Notes: generated by a model not told the origin, from the letters alone. Numbered from the stretch's first letter, positions 35,115-45,318 are shown. The stretch: 64,000 bases of DNA from Hahella sp. KA22 (GCF_004135205.1 NZ_CP035490.1:6896772-6960771); one strand, 5' to 3'. Program-made: numbers and translations.

Positions 35115-35768
35115 ATGTCCCCTAAAGTGCTGATTGTCGACGACCACCCCATATTTCGCGACGGGTTGACCAGCCTGATCAATAAAGAAGGTGATATGAG
35201 CGTATGCGCCGAAGCCAGTGAAATTAACAGCGCACTAGAGCTATTTAAAGCATACGAACCGGATGTTGTTATCGTAGATCTGAATTTGGTCGACGGTAAC
35301 GGCCTGGAGTTAATCAAAAGGCTGAGGCTGATCTCTCATTCCGTAAAGATTCTGGTTGCGTCGATGCACAGTGAGAGTTTCTTCGGCGAAAGAAGTTTAA
35401 GGGCCGGCGCCAACGGTTATATCTGTAAAGAGGAAACCCCAAGAAGTCTTATCAACGCCATTAGAGAGCTTTTAAACAGCGGGTTTTATATGAGCCCCAA
35501 GCTCTCCAATATTATCGCTAAGCGTCATCTGGCGAACGCAGAAAACGGAGACTCAAGGCCTGAGTGCATTCTTTCTGAACGAGAACTGGAAGTTTTCACG
35601 ATGGTTGGCAAAGGCTCTTCAACCAAAGAAATTGCCCACAAACTTAATCTCAGCATCAAAACCATCGATACCTATAAAGAGCACATAAAGCGTAAACTCG
35701 GCATCAAAGATAATACCGCGCTGATTCAACAGGCTGTCGTCTGGATGGTGAGTGAGTCAATGCTATAA
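35115..35768 (+). CDS. NarL/FixJ-type response regulator
   Basis: 217 aa. The receiver domain (1-120) has the acidic pair in VLIVDDHPIF, the phospho-acceptor Asp in VVIVDLNLVDG and the conserved Lys in YICKEETPRS. A LuxR-type helix-turn-helix follows (about 152-210: LSERELEVFTMVGKGSSTKE, LNLSIKTIDTYKEHIKRKLG). ATG 35115 (MSPKVLIVDDHP) fits the family; the ribosome binding site is weak. It is the presumed target of the preceding kinase. Confidence 0.94.
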   Translation: MSPKVLIVDDHPIFRDGLTSLINKEGDMSVCAEASEINSALELFKAYEPDVVIVDLNLVDGNGLELIKRLRLISHSVKILVASMHSESFFGERSLRAGANGYICKEETPRSLINAIRELLNSGFYMSPKLSNIIAKRHLANAENGDSRPECILSERELEVFTMVGKGSSTKEIAHKLNLSIKTIDTYKEHIKRKLGIKDNTALIQQAVVWMVSESML

Positions 35769-35835
35769 TATGACCTAACTTTATTAGAATATCATACGGG
35801 GTTATAGACTCGATTGGGTCGCTGCGGCATTTCAA

Positions 35836-36844
35836 TCATAGCTGATTGTAGATTGGGTCGGAAATAGTTCCACAATGACGGCTATTAAAGTATTTTTTCA
35901 CCCTCGCAGGTTTCTTTTGCAACATACACGTATGTGATCGGATTTTCTTTTTGAGGTCCCCTTTCTTTCGCGCTGGCTTACCACTGTGAACTCCCGCTTT
36001 TAAGTCACAATTCAGGTATTCGTCCGGGTTCAATTCCGGGGAATAGGCGGGTAAATAGAATACTTCAATATGGTCCCGGTTCTCCTCAAGCCAGGCTTTC
36101 ACCACCTTGGCGTGATGGACTCTCAAATTGTCCAGTATCAGGAAAACCTTGCGTCTGGCGTCTTTGATCAGCCGCTTCATGAACCCTGTCAATCGCTCCG
36201 CGTCCATCGTTCCATCATAGATTTGAAACCTCACTTTGACCTGGTTGCTGATCGCCGAGATCATATTGACCGACTCCCGCCTGGCGTTCAGGCGAATCAC
36301 CGGCGTTTTCCCTTGGGGCGCATAGCCCCGCCCATGCTGGGCGTCGCTTCGCAGCCCTGTCTCGTCACCCCAATAGATCTCAGCCCCTTCCGCCTTGGCT
36401 CGTCCCTTTTTGCTCATACGCTTTTTTCGCCGGTTTCTGTGGCGTGAAACCCCAGGCGGCCAGATAATTGCCGACCGTTCGGATCGCCAGCTGTTCTCCC
36501 GTCTCCTGCGCAATGAGCTGCTGCACCGCCTTACGGGTCCAAAGCGCATACTCCAGCTTGAGCTGATCCGGGCTGTTATCGGTAATCAAAAGCCTGATCC
36601 GGTTCTCCTGGGTTAGCGTCAGTCGCTGTCCCGAACCGGGCTCTCGTCCGCGGGGCTTTGACTTAATCCCGCTAAACCCTTGCGCTTCATAAGCTCTGAT
36701 CCATTTCCCCACCGTCAGGTTATGGACACCGACCTTATCGGCTATTTCGTGATAGCTGTATCCCTGCTTGCGCAGTCGCACGGCTTGTTTTCTTTTTTCT
36801 TCCTGCGCGGCGGCAGGTAATGAGCGAGCGTCATCTATAATCAT
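35836..36844 (-). pseudogene. IS630-family transposase, split into two frames
   Basis: The first frame (36380-36844, 154 aa) has helix-turn-helix domains (YSYHEIADKVGVHNLTVGKW, TRKAVQQLI) and ends GFTPQKPAKKAYEQ. The second (35836-about 36450) starts near RAKAEGAEIYWGDETGLRSD and has the DDE residues in YWGDETG, LILDNLRVHH and LPAYSPELNPDEYLN. Intact relatives, as I recall them, have roughly 20 more residues between AYEQ and RAKAEG, so a short out-of-frame deletion has probably broken the gene. A programmed frameshift at the A6 run near 36425 is less likely. Confidence 0.8.
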
Positions 36845-36902
36845 GCGGGCATTGTATCATGCTTATATCGGCGCCGGATTAATAGTATGCTCGACCCGTC
36901 TA
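35849..36902 (-). mobile_element. IS630-like insertion sequence
   Basis: About 1.05 kb, normal for IS630. Candidate terminal inverted repeats are TAGATTGGGTCGGA on the left (35849) and, reading inward on the right, TAGACGGGTCGAGC (ending 36902). Each is bounded by TA, the IS630 target. The left end lies inside the last codons of the transposase frame. A second related copy of the left motif (gactcgattgggtcgc) is at 35808-35823. The ends are tentative. Confidence 0.6.
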
Positions 36903-36989
36903 TTACCACTCAAAGCTATGCTGTAGAAGTATGGAGCTCGCTATCGCGCAAGCTCCATAAACATGAGCGAGATTCTCTGGGAAAGCGAC

Positions 36990-37529
36990 TTACCCCTTCG
37001 TCCTCGCAAACATTTCCTCAAACAACGTTTTAGCCGGCTTCTGGCTATCGATATTGTCTTGATTCAGTTCAAGATGGTTCTTGATGCATTTCAGCATAGC
37101 GATGCGCTTTTTACGTTTTGCCAGTTTGGCGGGGTTGCCTGACCCTTCATATGCCCTGATGATGTCATCGATATTGAGCACGTTCCCGCCTGCAATATGC
37201 ACGCAGTCACTCACTTTTTCCGCCATCATGTCCTGAGCGCCGCCGATCAGGTCAACCGCCAGATCGCCAAAGCTGCCCACAGCGACCACCAATTCTTTGC
37301 CCTCCAATGACTGGATAATCCTCTCCCTGGCTGAAGGCGCCACCACCACTTCAATATCGTTGGGGAAGATAGACCGGTACTCATCCACGCCTTCGGACAT
37401 GTTTCTGGGCGCTCTGGCGATATGCATCCAGGCCGCACAACCGCCAACGACATACCAGCCATCCGCACCAGCCCAGGTATTCATATATGCGAAAAATTCG
37501 GGTATTCCATTTATTCTGTGAACTGACAT
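36990..37529 (-). CDS. Nucleotidyltransferase-like protein
   Basis: 179 aa, cytoplasmic. GWYVVGGCAAWMHIARAPR followed by NDIEVVV and later LAVDLIGG resembles the start and acidic strands of small nucleotidyltransferase-fold proteins such as the AbiEii group. The glycine pair and the acidic residues are visible, but the full metal-binding set is not certain. The C-terminus is basic and helical. An AAGGA ribosome binding site precedes the ATG. It sits beside the insertion sequence, so it may be acquired DNA. No partner antitoxin gene is visible. Confidence 0.6.
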   Translation of the reverse strand: MSVHRINGIPEFFAYMNTWAGADGWYVVGGCAAWMHIARAPRNMSEGVDEYRSIFPNDIEVVVAPSARERIIQSLEGKELVVAVGSFGDLAVDLIGGAQDMMAEKVSDCVHIAGGNVLNIDDIIRAYEGSGNPAKLAKRKKRIAMLKCIKNHLELNQDNIDSQKPAKTLFEEMFARTKG

Positions 37530-37883
37530 TCCATAGATCCTTGTTAAGTTCGTAAGTGTTATTTTTATCGCACAGGGAAGTAGGGGTTACTCCCTATGCT
37601 TGTACGAGGATGGCGTTTTTCGTCTGGCTATCCCTTCACACTTTTTTCGAACCGCTTATCTATTGAAATACTGGGGAATGCTCTGCTCATAGGCATATTG
37701 ATGGCCAGACATCTACTTCTTTCATTTGCCAGCAGCTGGATTTGTTCAGCCTCAGACGTGGCTGCGCCTGCTTTCGCAGTTAATGTCTATACTTTCCTAA
37801 TAACGCCAAGTTTAAGGCGCTGAAGGTTGGCGGCCGCTTTGGCTTCCTTTTTCTAACTGCACGTTGAATTAGGCAAGAATGAT
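37530..37883. other. Intergenic region
   Basis: 354 bp between divergent genes. A 75-codon plus-strand frame here (37596-37823) has no ribosome binding site and unlikely composition; I see nothing else. Confidence 0.45.
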
Positions 37884-38621
37884 ATGAAAGCGTTAATTGT
37901 CAGTGTTGTTTTGTGTCTAATCACTTCCTTTGCTCAGGCGGAGAAGATTACTTTGGCGAACGGTGAATGGGCGCCTTATCTGTCTGAGAATTTGAAGCAT
38001 CACGGATTTATGTCCCGGATCGTCAAGGATGCATTTGCAGAGGAAGGCATCGAGGTGGATTATGTATTTCTCCCCTGGAAGCGCGGTTATGAGGACGCCA
38101 AAGAAGGCAAGTTCGAAGGGACGTTGATTTGGGGTTATAACGACGAGCGCGCCAAGGATTTTTATTATTCCGATACCGTGGCGACGCTGGGCACCTCTTT
38201 GTTTTATAACAAAGACAATCCCATTGACTGGAGTGCGCCGGAAGATCTGGCCAAATATAAAATCGGCGGCATCATCGGCTACGCCTATGGCATTGAAGAG
38301 CTGGAAACTCAGGGCGTAGTCAAAATCGACCGCATCGGCAATGAAGAAGGCAACTACAAAAAGCTCGCCGCCGGGCGCCTGGATATCGTGCTGGAGGATA
38401 CTGAAGTCGGCATAGAAAGCATCACACGTTTCGGCTTTGGAGATAAGTTGATCCCCCACCCCAAAACCCTGGAGCCACGCAAATACTCGGTTTTGATCAG
38501 CAAGAAAACGCCTAATGCCCAACACCTTCTCGACGCGTTCAATCGCGGCTTGAAGAAGGTGATTGCAGATGGCCGTTACGACAAATACCTGCAGGAATCC
38601 CGCAAAGGCGAATACAAATAA
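37884..38621 (+). CDS. Periplasmic substrate-binding protein (SBP_bac_3 family)
   Basis: 245 aa. The signal peptide ends SFAQA, with mature start EKITLANGEWAPY. The fold is that of amino-acid-type binding proteins (about 20-240: FVEGTLIWGYNDERA-like strand, YSDTVATLGTSLFY, AGRLDIVLEDTEVG). No permease or ATPase gene is adjacent, so it may be an orphan sensor-type or stand-alone binding protein. The ligand is unknown. Its neighbour at 45964 is a related orphan. Confidence 0.87.
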   Translation: MKALIVSVVLCLITSFAQAEKITLANGEWAPYLSENLKHHGFMSRIVKDAFAEEGIEVDYVFLPWKRGYEDAKEGKFEGTLIWGYNDERAKDFYYSDTVATLGTSLFYNKDNPIDWSAPEDLAKYKIGGIIGYAYGIEELETQGVVKIDRIGNEEGNYKKLAAGRLDIVLEDTEVGIESITRFGFGDKLIPHPKTLEPRKYSVLISKKTPNAQHLLDAFNRGLKKVIADGRYDKYLQESRKGEYK

Positions 38622-38702
38622 CGCTGATCTTTGGTGTATTGCATTGGCGACCGCTTTCCGCTTTGATGACCCTATCAAGCAGATAACAGGTGGGGTCATC
38701 TG

Positions 38703-39797
38703 GTGGATATAGTCAAAGCGGTGATACATGCAGCGGTGAAGCAGGATCTGCAAGGCCTACGCCAGCTGTTTCAGGAGAACCCGGAACTCAACCTGAATAC
38801 GCGCAGTCCATTCGCCGCCACGGAGCGTAGCACCCCGTTGATTATCGCCTGCGCCGCTGGCGACGCCGATATGGTCGACTATCTGCTGACGCAGGGCGCG
38901 GACGTGAACATCCAGGGTAAGCAGGGCGCCACCGCGTTGGCTATGGCGGTGGAATGGCGGCATCCTGAGATTGTCGAGCGTCTGCTGGAGGCTGGCGCGG
39001 ACGTCAACCTCACCATGGATGATGGAACCAGTCCCTTGATGAAAACCGCCGCCTATCATTTGCCGGAACTGGCTGCGCGATTGCTGATGCAAGGAGCGGA
39101 TGTCAACGCCGCCCGTCTTGACGGCTGGACATCCCTGATGCTCGCCGCCCACGCAGGCAGTGAGGAGATGGCGGCGCTGTTACTGGAACGCGGAGCCAGG
39201 GTGAACCAGTCCGAAAGCAGCGGACGCACGCCGTTAATGGCGGCCTGCTTTAAAGGACATATCCGCATCGTGGAAATTTTGCTAGCCCATGGCGCACAGT
39301 CCGAGTTGCAGGACGCAGACGGCGCCACCGCGATATCTGAAGCCGCCGAACGCGGGCATCAAGCCATCGTCGCCTTACTCCAGCACTCTGGCGCGCGCCT
39401 CGAAGAACTCCCCCCTTCCTCTCTGGACTTGGCCAAAGCCGAGGAGCGGCGTCAGTACGCCACCTTATCCAAAAACGCCCAGAAAGAGTTCAACGCGCTG
39501 TTGAAATGGCTGACGGCGAAAGCGAAAACCTGGGCCAAGAAAGTCGACCCAACGCAACTCGACGCGGTTGATGACGACAGTGTCGAGAATATCTGGCTTT
39601 ACTATCTTGCGGACAAGCTGTACGAAAAGGTCGCCGCACTCGACGATGCGACGCAACAGGAATTGACGGCTTACGCCCGAGCCCTTCACGCCGTCGATCA
39701 TGGCGACGGAATGCTCTCTTCCTATCTGAAGACTGTGTTTTTAGATATGCTCAAAACCCTGGCGGCGCCGCAGCGATACGCCAGCCTGTACCTATAA
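38703..39797 (+). CDS. Ankyrin-repeat protein
   Basis: 364 aa. About six to seven ankyrin repeats from residue 5 to 235, each with the pattern TPLxxAxxxGxxxxVxxLLxxGA (for example STPLIIACAAGDADMVDYLL). A helical C-terminal domain of about 130 residues was not recognised. The start is a GTG with an AGGTGGGG ribosome binding site about 10 nt upstream. There is no signal peptide, so it should act in the cytoplasm as a protein-binding scaffold. A terminator follows. Confidence 0.88.
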   Translation: MDIVKAVIHAAVKQDLQGLRQLFQENPELNLNTRSPFAATERSTPLIIACAAGDADMVDYLLTQGADVNIQGKQGATALAMAVEWRHPEIVERLLEAGADVNLTMDDGTSPLMKTAAYHLPELAARLLMQGADVNAARLDGWTSLMLAAHAGSEEMAALLLERGARVNQSESSGRTPLMAACFKGHIRIVEILLAHGAQSELQDADGATAISEAAERGHQAIVALLQHSGARLEELPPSSLDLAKAEERRQYATLSKNAQKEFNALLKWLTAKAKTWAKKVDPTQLDAVDDDSVENIWLYYLADKLYEKVAALDDATQQELTAYARALHAVDHGDGMLSSYLKTVFLDMLKTLAAPQRYASLYL

Positions 39798-39810
39798 TCC
39801 CGCACAAAAG

Positions 39811-39835
39811 AAAACGGCCCGCCTGGGGCCGTTTT
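39811..39835. terminator. Bidirectional terminator between ankyrin gene and fbp
   Basis: Stem aaaacggccc / gggccgtttt around a short loop, with A-rich and T-rich flanks. It is shared by the two converging genes. Confidence 0.87.
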
Positions 39836-39855
39836 ACAAGAAGCGGTAGTCGTGA

Positions 39856-40866
39856 TCAGCCCAGTTCGCTGATGAACTGCTCCAGCTTATCCACCATCTT
39901 CGGCGAGCCGACGAACAGCGGGCAGCGTTGGTGCAGTTTTTTCGGTTCGATATCCAGAATGCGCTGACCCGGATTGGCGATGGCCTTGCCGCCAGCCTGT
40001 TCGATCAGGAACGCCATGGGGTTGCATTCGTACAGCAGACGCAGCTTGCCTTCCGGATAGCGGCTGGAGGTGGGGTACAGATAGATGCCGCCCTTGATCA
40101 GGTTGCGATGGAAGTCAGACACCAGCGAGCCGATATAACGAGAAGTGTAGGGGCGCTGAGTGGCCTCGTCTTCTTCCTGGCAGAACTTGATGTACTTCTT
40201 CACCCCTTCAGGGAAGTGAATGTAGTTGCCTTCGTTAATGGAATAAATGGTGCCGTCTTCCGGAATGCGCAGATTCGGGTGGGACAGACAGAATACGCCA
40301 ATGGTCGGGTCATAGGTGAAGCCGTTGACGCCGTTGCCGGTGGTGTACACCAGCATGGTGGAGGAGCCGTAGATGATGTAACCCGCGGCGATCTGCTTGT
40401 GCCCAGGCTGCAGGAAGTCCTCTTCGGTCACATGCTCGCCTTCCGGAGAAACTCTGCGATATACCGAGAAAATGGTGCCAACGGACACGTTGACGTCGAT
40501 GTTGGAGGAACCGTCCAGAGGATCGATCAACACCACATATTTGCCGCCCAGGTTCTTGGTTTCTTCAAAGCGGACAAACTGTTCCTCTTCCTCAGACGCG
40601 ATGCCGCACACCACGCCGCGCTGCGCCAGCGCATTTTTGAAACGCTCGTTGGCGTACACGTCCAGCTTCTGCTGCTGCTCGCCCTGCACGTTTTCGTCGC
40701 CCGCGGCGCCGGTGATATCGGCCAGACCCGCTTTGTTGATTTCACGGTGCAGAATTTTCGCCGCCAGACGGATGGAGGAAAACAGCGAGGTCAGTTCGCC
40801 GCTGGCGTCCGGGTAGTCTTTCTGCCGGTCGATGATGAACTCGCCCAGGGTCTTAATTATTTCCAT
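39856..40866 (-). CDS. fbp: Fructose-1,6-bisphosphatase, class I
   Basis: 336 aa cytoplasmic Mg-dependent enzyme that hydrolyses fructose-1,6-bisphosphate to fructose-6-phosphate, a committed step of gluconeogenesis. The metal and phosphate signature [12 protein letters not shown] is intact near residue 117, preceded by SEEEEQFV. The substrate loop with [15 protein letters not shown] and the C-terminal [15 protein letters not shown] are typical. The length is standard. It is a single gene with its own terminator. Confidence 0.97.
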   Translation of the reverse strand: MEIIKTLGEFIIDRQKDYPDASGELTSLFSSIRLAAKILHREINKAGLADITGAAGDENVQGEQQQKLDVYANERFKNALAQRGVVCGIASEEEEQFVRFEETKNLGGKYVVLIDPLDGSSNIDVNVSVGTIFSVYRRVSPEGEHVTEEDFLQPGHKQIAAGYIIYGSSTMLVYTTGNGVNGFTYDPTIGVFCLSHPNLRIPEDGTIYSINEGNYIHFPEGVKKYIKFCQEEDEATQRPYTSRYIGSLVSDFHRNLIKGGIYLYPTSSRYPEGKLRLLYECNPMAFLIEQAGGKAIANPGQRILDIEPKKLHQRCPLFVGSPKMVDKLEQFISELG

Positions 40867-41090
40867 GATGGTTTCTCGTATGTAGAAGGAACATTTTGGT
40901 CTCTAGAGGTGTAAGGTCTATTTTTACTAACATGGCTGCAGAGATAAAGGGCGCAGTCGCCGACTTGGCTTTTTATTCGATGCCCGCGCCCCCGTCAGTC
41001 AGTGATTACCGCTAGGGTCTATGTTGTTCTGGGACCGCCTCTGGCGCGCCTGAAATAGCCCGCAGCCCCAATATCCCAACCGGTGAACCG

Positions 41091-41771
41091 ATGATTGAAC
41101 TGAACGATCTGACCATGTCCTATGCGCTGGAGAGCAGCCGTTTAAACGTGCTTTCCGGGGTGGACCTCGCCATCGCCGACGGTGAAACAGTAGCCATTAT
41201 AGGACCATCCGGCTCCGGGAAGACAACCCTGCTGATCCTGTTGGCTGGCCTGGAGCAACCGGAACGAGGTGAAATTCGCCTGGACGGAGCGGTCTTATCG
41301 GCGCTGGATGCGGATGGTCTGGCGGATATGCGGCGCGACAAACTCGGCATCATTTTCCAGTCTTTTCATTTGGTTCCCAGCCTCACCGCCCTCGCCAACG
41401 TAGCGCTGCCTCTGGATATCGCCGGACACCCGCAATCCCGCGAACGGGCCCGGGACATGCTGGGGAAAGTCGGGCTGGCGCAACGGGAAAGTCACTATCC
41501 CTCGCAGTTGTCCGGCGGCGAGCAGCAGCGCGTCGCCATCGCCCGCGCTCTGGTGCACGCTCCGAAACTGGTGCTGGCGGATGAACCTACCGGCAACCTT
41601 GATTTGCACACCGGCGAGAAGGTCAGCGACATCTTGTTCGATCTCAATCGCGAAGCCGGCGCCACGCTGTTGATGGTGACTCACGACGAAGCCATCGCCA
41701 AACGCTGCAGCCGGGTGCTGCGCCTGCATGAAGGCAAACTGGTGGAGGAGCCTCATGCGCTTCCTGCTTGA
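41091..41771 (+). CDS. ABC transporter ATP-binding protein (YbbA/LolD-like)
   Basis: 226 aa ATPase. Walker [11 protein letters not shown] near residue 38, Q-loop in [12 protein letters not shown], signature [15 protein letters not shown] and Walker [13 protein letters not shown] are all intact, with switch His in VTHDE. The MacB/LolD/YbbA subgroup powers FtsX-like permeases. The next gene is such a permease and overlaps it by 17 nt, so the two form one transporter. Confidence 0.93.
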   Translation: MIELNDLTMSYALESSRLNVLSGVDLAIADGETVAIIGPSGSGKTTLLILLAGLEQPERGEIRLDGAVLSALDADGLADMRRDKLGIIFQSFHLVPSLTALANVALPLDIAGHPQSRERARDMLGKVGLAQRESHYPSQLSGGEQQRVAIARALVHAPKLVLADEPTGNLDLHTGEKVSDILFDLNREAGATLLMVTHDEAIAKRCSRVLRLHEGKLVEEPHALPA

Positions 41772-44280
41772 ACTGGCCTGGCGAGACCTGCGCGCCAGCG
41801 GTCAGTCGCTATGGGTATTCTGCGCCTGCCTGCTGCTCGGCGTCACCCTGGTGGCGGCGTCAGGCGGACTGTACCGTATGATCAGCGCCGCCTTGCTGGC
41901 GGATACCCGCATGTTGCTGGGCGGTGATCTGGAAGTGGACAGCAATGCGCCGCTGCCGCTGGCGACACTGGACTGGATGCGCACCAGAGGCGACATCTCT
42001 CTGGTGACGGAACTCGACACGATGCTGGGCGGACCGGATGGGTCTTTCCTGCGGGTGGAGCTGCAAAGCACGGACGCCAACTACCCTCTTTATGGCGATT
42101 TGACCCTGGAGCCGGTTGCGGACTTGGCGCAAGTCACCGCCTTCGCCAATGGACACTGGGGAGCGGCGATCGATCCCGGTCTGGCGAACAAACTCAACCT
42201 CCGCGTCGGCGATAAGGTCAAAGTCGGCTCACTGACGCTGGAAGTGCGCGCACTGACGCTGAAACAGCCTGATCGTAATCTGAACGCCAATTGGCGGGGC
42301 GCGCCGGTGTTGCTGTCCCAGGACGCGCTGCAGGCAAGCGGCCTGATACAGCCCGGCAGCCGGGTGGATTATGAATACCGGGTTCGCACCAGCACGCCCT
42401 CGCTGATCTGGCGCGAGCAATTTTATCAGGCCTTTCCTGAGCAACCCTGGGAGGTGCGCACCTTTGAAGACCGCAGTCGCCGCATCTCCGAACGTCTGGA
42501 TCAGATCGCCTCCGGCTTGCTCATTATCGGCTTCAGCACCTTGTTCATCGGCGGTTTAGGCGTATTCAACAGCATCCAGGCTTATCTGCAGGGCAAACTG
42601 AAGACCATCGCCACCTTACGCGCGCTGGGCTTGCGCAACGGAAGACTGGCGGCGCTTTACCTGCTCCAGACCGGCATCATGGCGGGCGGAGCCAGTCTGG
42701 CCGGCGCCACATTGGGCGGGGCAATGGCCCTGCTTGGCGCGGAAGCCGCAGCGACGGAAATTCCCATCGCCGCCTCCGCCAGCGTGTTGGCCGCGCCCAG
42801 TCTGGCGGCCTTCGCCTTTGGTTTACTTACCGCCTACGCCTTCGCCCTGCCCGCTATCGGGAGAGCCCTCGCCGCGTCTCCGGCCGCCCTGTTTCGAGGG
42901 ACCGACGCCAAAACTAACAGCCCCTCCTCCCTCTGGCGAATAGCGACCCTGTTGTGCGCCGGAGCGATTATCGCGCTGGTGCTCACCGCACTGCCCGATC
43001 CCTTGTTTGGCGTCGGCTTCGTTTTAGTCGTTGGGCTGCTGTTGATATTGCTGGATATCCTGGTGCGCTTGCTGCGACGCAGCGCCTCGGCGCTGGATCG
43101 TCATCCCGTTCTCAGCGGGCGTTTCACCCTGCGGCTGGCAGTCGCCAATCTGCACCGCCCCAATGCGCCATTACGGACGTCGTTGCTATCACTGGGCTCC
43201 GCGCTGACGTTGCTGGTGGCGTCTACACTGGTGGTAGCCGCGCTGGTGCGGGCCATTCACGCCACTATTCCAGAAGAGTCTCCCGCGTTGGTGCTGTATG
43301 ACGTTTTTCCCTATCAGTACGATGAGGTGGTCGCCGCCATACAAGGCCCCCACGAGGCCCGTCTTGATATGGCCCCGCTGGTGCGGTCGCGTATTCTCAG
43401 CATCAACGGGAGTCCGTTGAACGAACGTTTCAGCCAGGATCTGGAACGGTTGCGCGACACTCAGCAGGATGAATACAAGCTCAGCTACTCCGTCGATAAC
43501 ATCGACAACGTTACCGTCGTTGAAGGCGCCTGGTGGCCGGACGATGCGCCCCTGAGCGAGGCGGGACTTCCCAACCTGGCGATGGAGGACCGGGAGGCGC
43601 GACAACTTGGTCTGCAACTGGGCGACGTCATTCGTTTTCAGATTGAAGGCCGCGAGCTGGAGGCGGAAGTCGCCGCCATCTACAGCCAAAAGGGTCTGCA
43701 AACCCGATTCTGGTTTGAAGGCATTCTTGCTGACGGCGCTTTGGAGTCTTTCATTCATCGCTATGTGGGGGCCGCCTATATGAGTGACGCTGACGCGTTA
43801 TCGGCGCAAAACCATGTCGCTCAGATCGCCCCCAATGTCATCACCGTACGCACCGCCGTCCTGCTGACCACGGCGCGGGAACTGCTGGCCAAGGCTGGCG
43901 CCGGATTGGCGGTAGTGGCGGGCGTCAGTCTCGCCGCCAGCTTATTAGTGCTGACCAGCGTCATGGCCGCCGGACGCGCCCGCCAGGTTTACGACGCTAC
44001 CGTATTGCACTCTCTCGGCGCCAGGATGTCGGTGATCAAGCGCGGTCTGCATATGGAATACGCCCTGCTGGCGTTAATCACGTCTCTCTTCGCCGTGGCG
44101 CTGGGCTCCGCCATCGCTCTGCCCCTGTTGCATCTACGCCTGAAACTGCCCTCAGAAGACCTCATCTGGCTGGGCTTTGTCACCGCATTCAGCGTCAGCG
44201 CCATCACGCTGAATTTGGGCGCGCGCTATTTAATGCGGCGTCTGCAAATCAAACCGGCCAGCCTGTTGCGGGACGCCTGA
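41755..44280 (+). CDS. FtsX-like ABC permease (YbbP type)
   Basis: 841 aa membrane protein. One N-terminal helix (about 20-40), a periplasmic domain, a first block of FtsX helices (about 250-430), a second periplasmic domain (about 500-680) and a final block of three helices (about 715-830). This two-FtsX layout is that of YbbP, whose substrate is unknown; lipid, lipase or lysophospholipid handling has been suggested in other bacteria from gene neighbourhood. ATG 41755 has a GGAGGAG ribosome binding site inside the ATPase gene. Confidence 0.92.
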   Translation: MRFLLELAWRDLRASGQSLWVFCACLLLGVTLVAASGGLYRMISAALLADTRMLLGGDLEVDSNAPLPLATLDWMRTRGDISLVTELDTMLGGPDGSFLRVELQSTDANYPLYGDLTLEPVADLAQVTAFANGHWGAAIDPGLANKLNLRVGDKVKVGSLTLEVRALTLKQPDRNLNANWRGAPVLLSQDALQASGLIQPGSRVDYEYRVRTSTPSLIWREQFYQAFPEQPWEVRTFEDRSRRISERLDQIASGLLIIGFSTLFIGGLGVFNSIQAYLQGKLKTIATLRALGLRNGRLAALYLLQTGIMAGGASLAGATLGGAMALLGAEAAATEIPIAASASVLAAPSLAAFAFGLLTAYAFALPAIGRALAASPAALFRGTDAKTNSPSSLWRIATLLCAGAIIALVLTALPDPLFGVGFVLVVGLLLILLDILVRLLRRSASALDRHPVLSGRFTLRLAVANLHRPNAPLRTSLLSLGSALTLLVASTLVVAALVRAIHATIPEESPALVLYDVFPYQYDEVVAAIQGPHEARLDMAPLVRSRILSINGSPLNERFSQDLERLRDTQQDEYKLSYSVDNIDNVTVVEGAWWPDDAPLSEAGLPNLAMEDREARQLGLQLGDVIRFQIEGRELEAEVAAIYSQKGLQTRFWFEGILADGALESFIHRYVGAAYMSDADALSAQNHVAQIAPNVITVRTAVLLTTARELLAKAGAGLAVVAGVSLAASLLVLTSVMAAGRARQVYDATVLHSLGARMSVIKRGLHMEYALLALITSLFAVALGSAIALPLLHLRLKLPSEDLIWLGFVTAFSVSAITLNLGARYLMRRLQIKPASLLRDA

Positions 44281-44343
44281 GATTCAGCCGCAGCGCGTCC
44301 AACCAGAGCAGAGGCGCTCCGATGGTAAAAGGCGCGGGACGCG

Positions 44344-44958
44344 TCAAGGGCAACAGCGTATGCAGCGAGAGGGTGAAACCTGACCGTACACCACCACGTC
44401 GTGACTTTCTTCCAGGGGGTAAACTGAATAATACTCCGTGTCCGCGACCTTGACTGACTTTGCCCCCGCTTCAATATACGCCTGTCCGTAGTCGTACTGC
44501 ACATTGCCGGAGCAATTCCAGAACTTATCGATATCCAGCCAGCCGGTCTGCCCATTGTCGCCGCCGCCGAACCAGCGGCAATCGCTGGTCACACTGATGC
44601 GTCCAACTGTATCGCGACGTATGCGGCCATCGGGCATGCGCCGATCACCTTGCGCATAAATCTCCAGAGGCGGGCAAACATAGACTGCGCCGGACCCCAC
44701 ATCCAAATCGCTCAGCAAATCCTCGACGTAGGCTTTCAGGTCTGTATAACTGCTGCGCTCCATGATCAGCCCATCCTCGCGACTGGTCCTTACTTGCTCG
44801 GCAATGCTTTCTATTCGCTGACGCACCGCTCGCGGCATTTCATACAACGGAATATCGCGATCGATCCGGAGATATTCAAACAGCGAATCCACATCGCGCT
44901 TACCCGCCATCGCCGCCTGAGAGAGGCAGACAAGGCACAATAGGAAACGTTTTTTCAC
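44344..44958 (-). CDS. Secreted protein of unknown function
   Basis: 204 aa. Clear signal peptide (MKKRFLLCLVCLSQAAMA). The mature part is polar with scattered cysteines (VYVCPPLE, SDCRWFG, FWNCSGN, CIRCCP), so disulfides are likely in the periplasm. No family was recognised. It converges with the ABC permease gene, 63 bp away, and is not obviously tied to it. Confidence 0.7.
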   Translation of the reverse strand: MKKRFLLCLVCLSQAAMAGKRDVDSLFEYLRIDRDIPLYEMPRAVRQRIESIAEQVRTSREDGLIMERSSYTDLKAYVEDLLSDLDVGSGAVYVCPPLEIYAQGDRRMPDGRIRRDTVGRISVTSDCRWFGGGDNGQTGWLDIDKFWNCSGNVQYDYGQAYIEAGAKSVKVADTEYYSVYPLEESHDVVVYGQVSPSRCIRCCP

Positions 44959-45318
44959 GCTGATTTCCTCCTGAAAAACAGATCGTCGTGAGACACCCCA
45001 CTTCAGAAAAGTTAGTTCAAAAGAGCCGACTTGCCCAATGCAGAAGCTTACGTCTCGGGAGGAGAAGACAGTGACTCAAGAAAACAACGGAAATATGCTC
45101 ATCCCTCGCCGAGGCTTAGGTAATGCCGCATTAGAATATGATCAACAAACACACAAAAGATATCTTTTCCCATGAATAAGGCATAGGGTAAGAGATGCAC
45201 CTTGCACTGGCATCTTGCTACCGCTTGCGCTCGGGTATCGCTACCGGCATTTCTCTCAGGTTTTCCCCCCACCTGCCAATTTAATACCCCTAAATGCTGT
45301 AACCGACCAGGAGACATC
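44959..45318. other. Intergenic region
   Basis: 360 bp between divergent genes. No convincing gene, repeat or operator; the frames in it are short and lack ribosome binding sites. Confidence 0.45.

Noticed and set aside
30329..35768. Classical chemotaxis operon
   Set aside because: There is no CheA, CheW, CheY or receptor gene nearby; the fused CheB-CheR and HisKA_3 kinase point to another signalling type.
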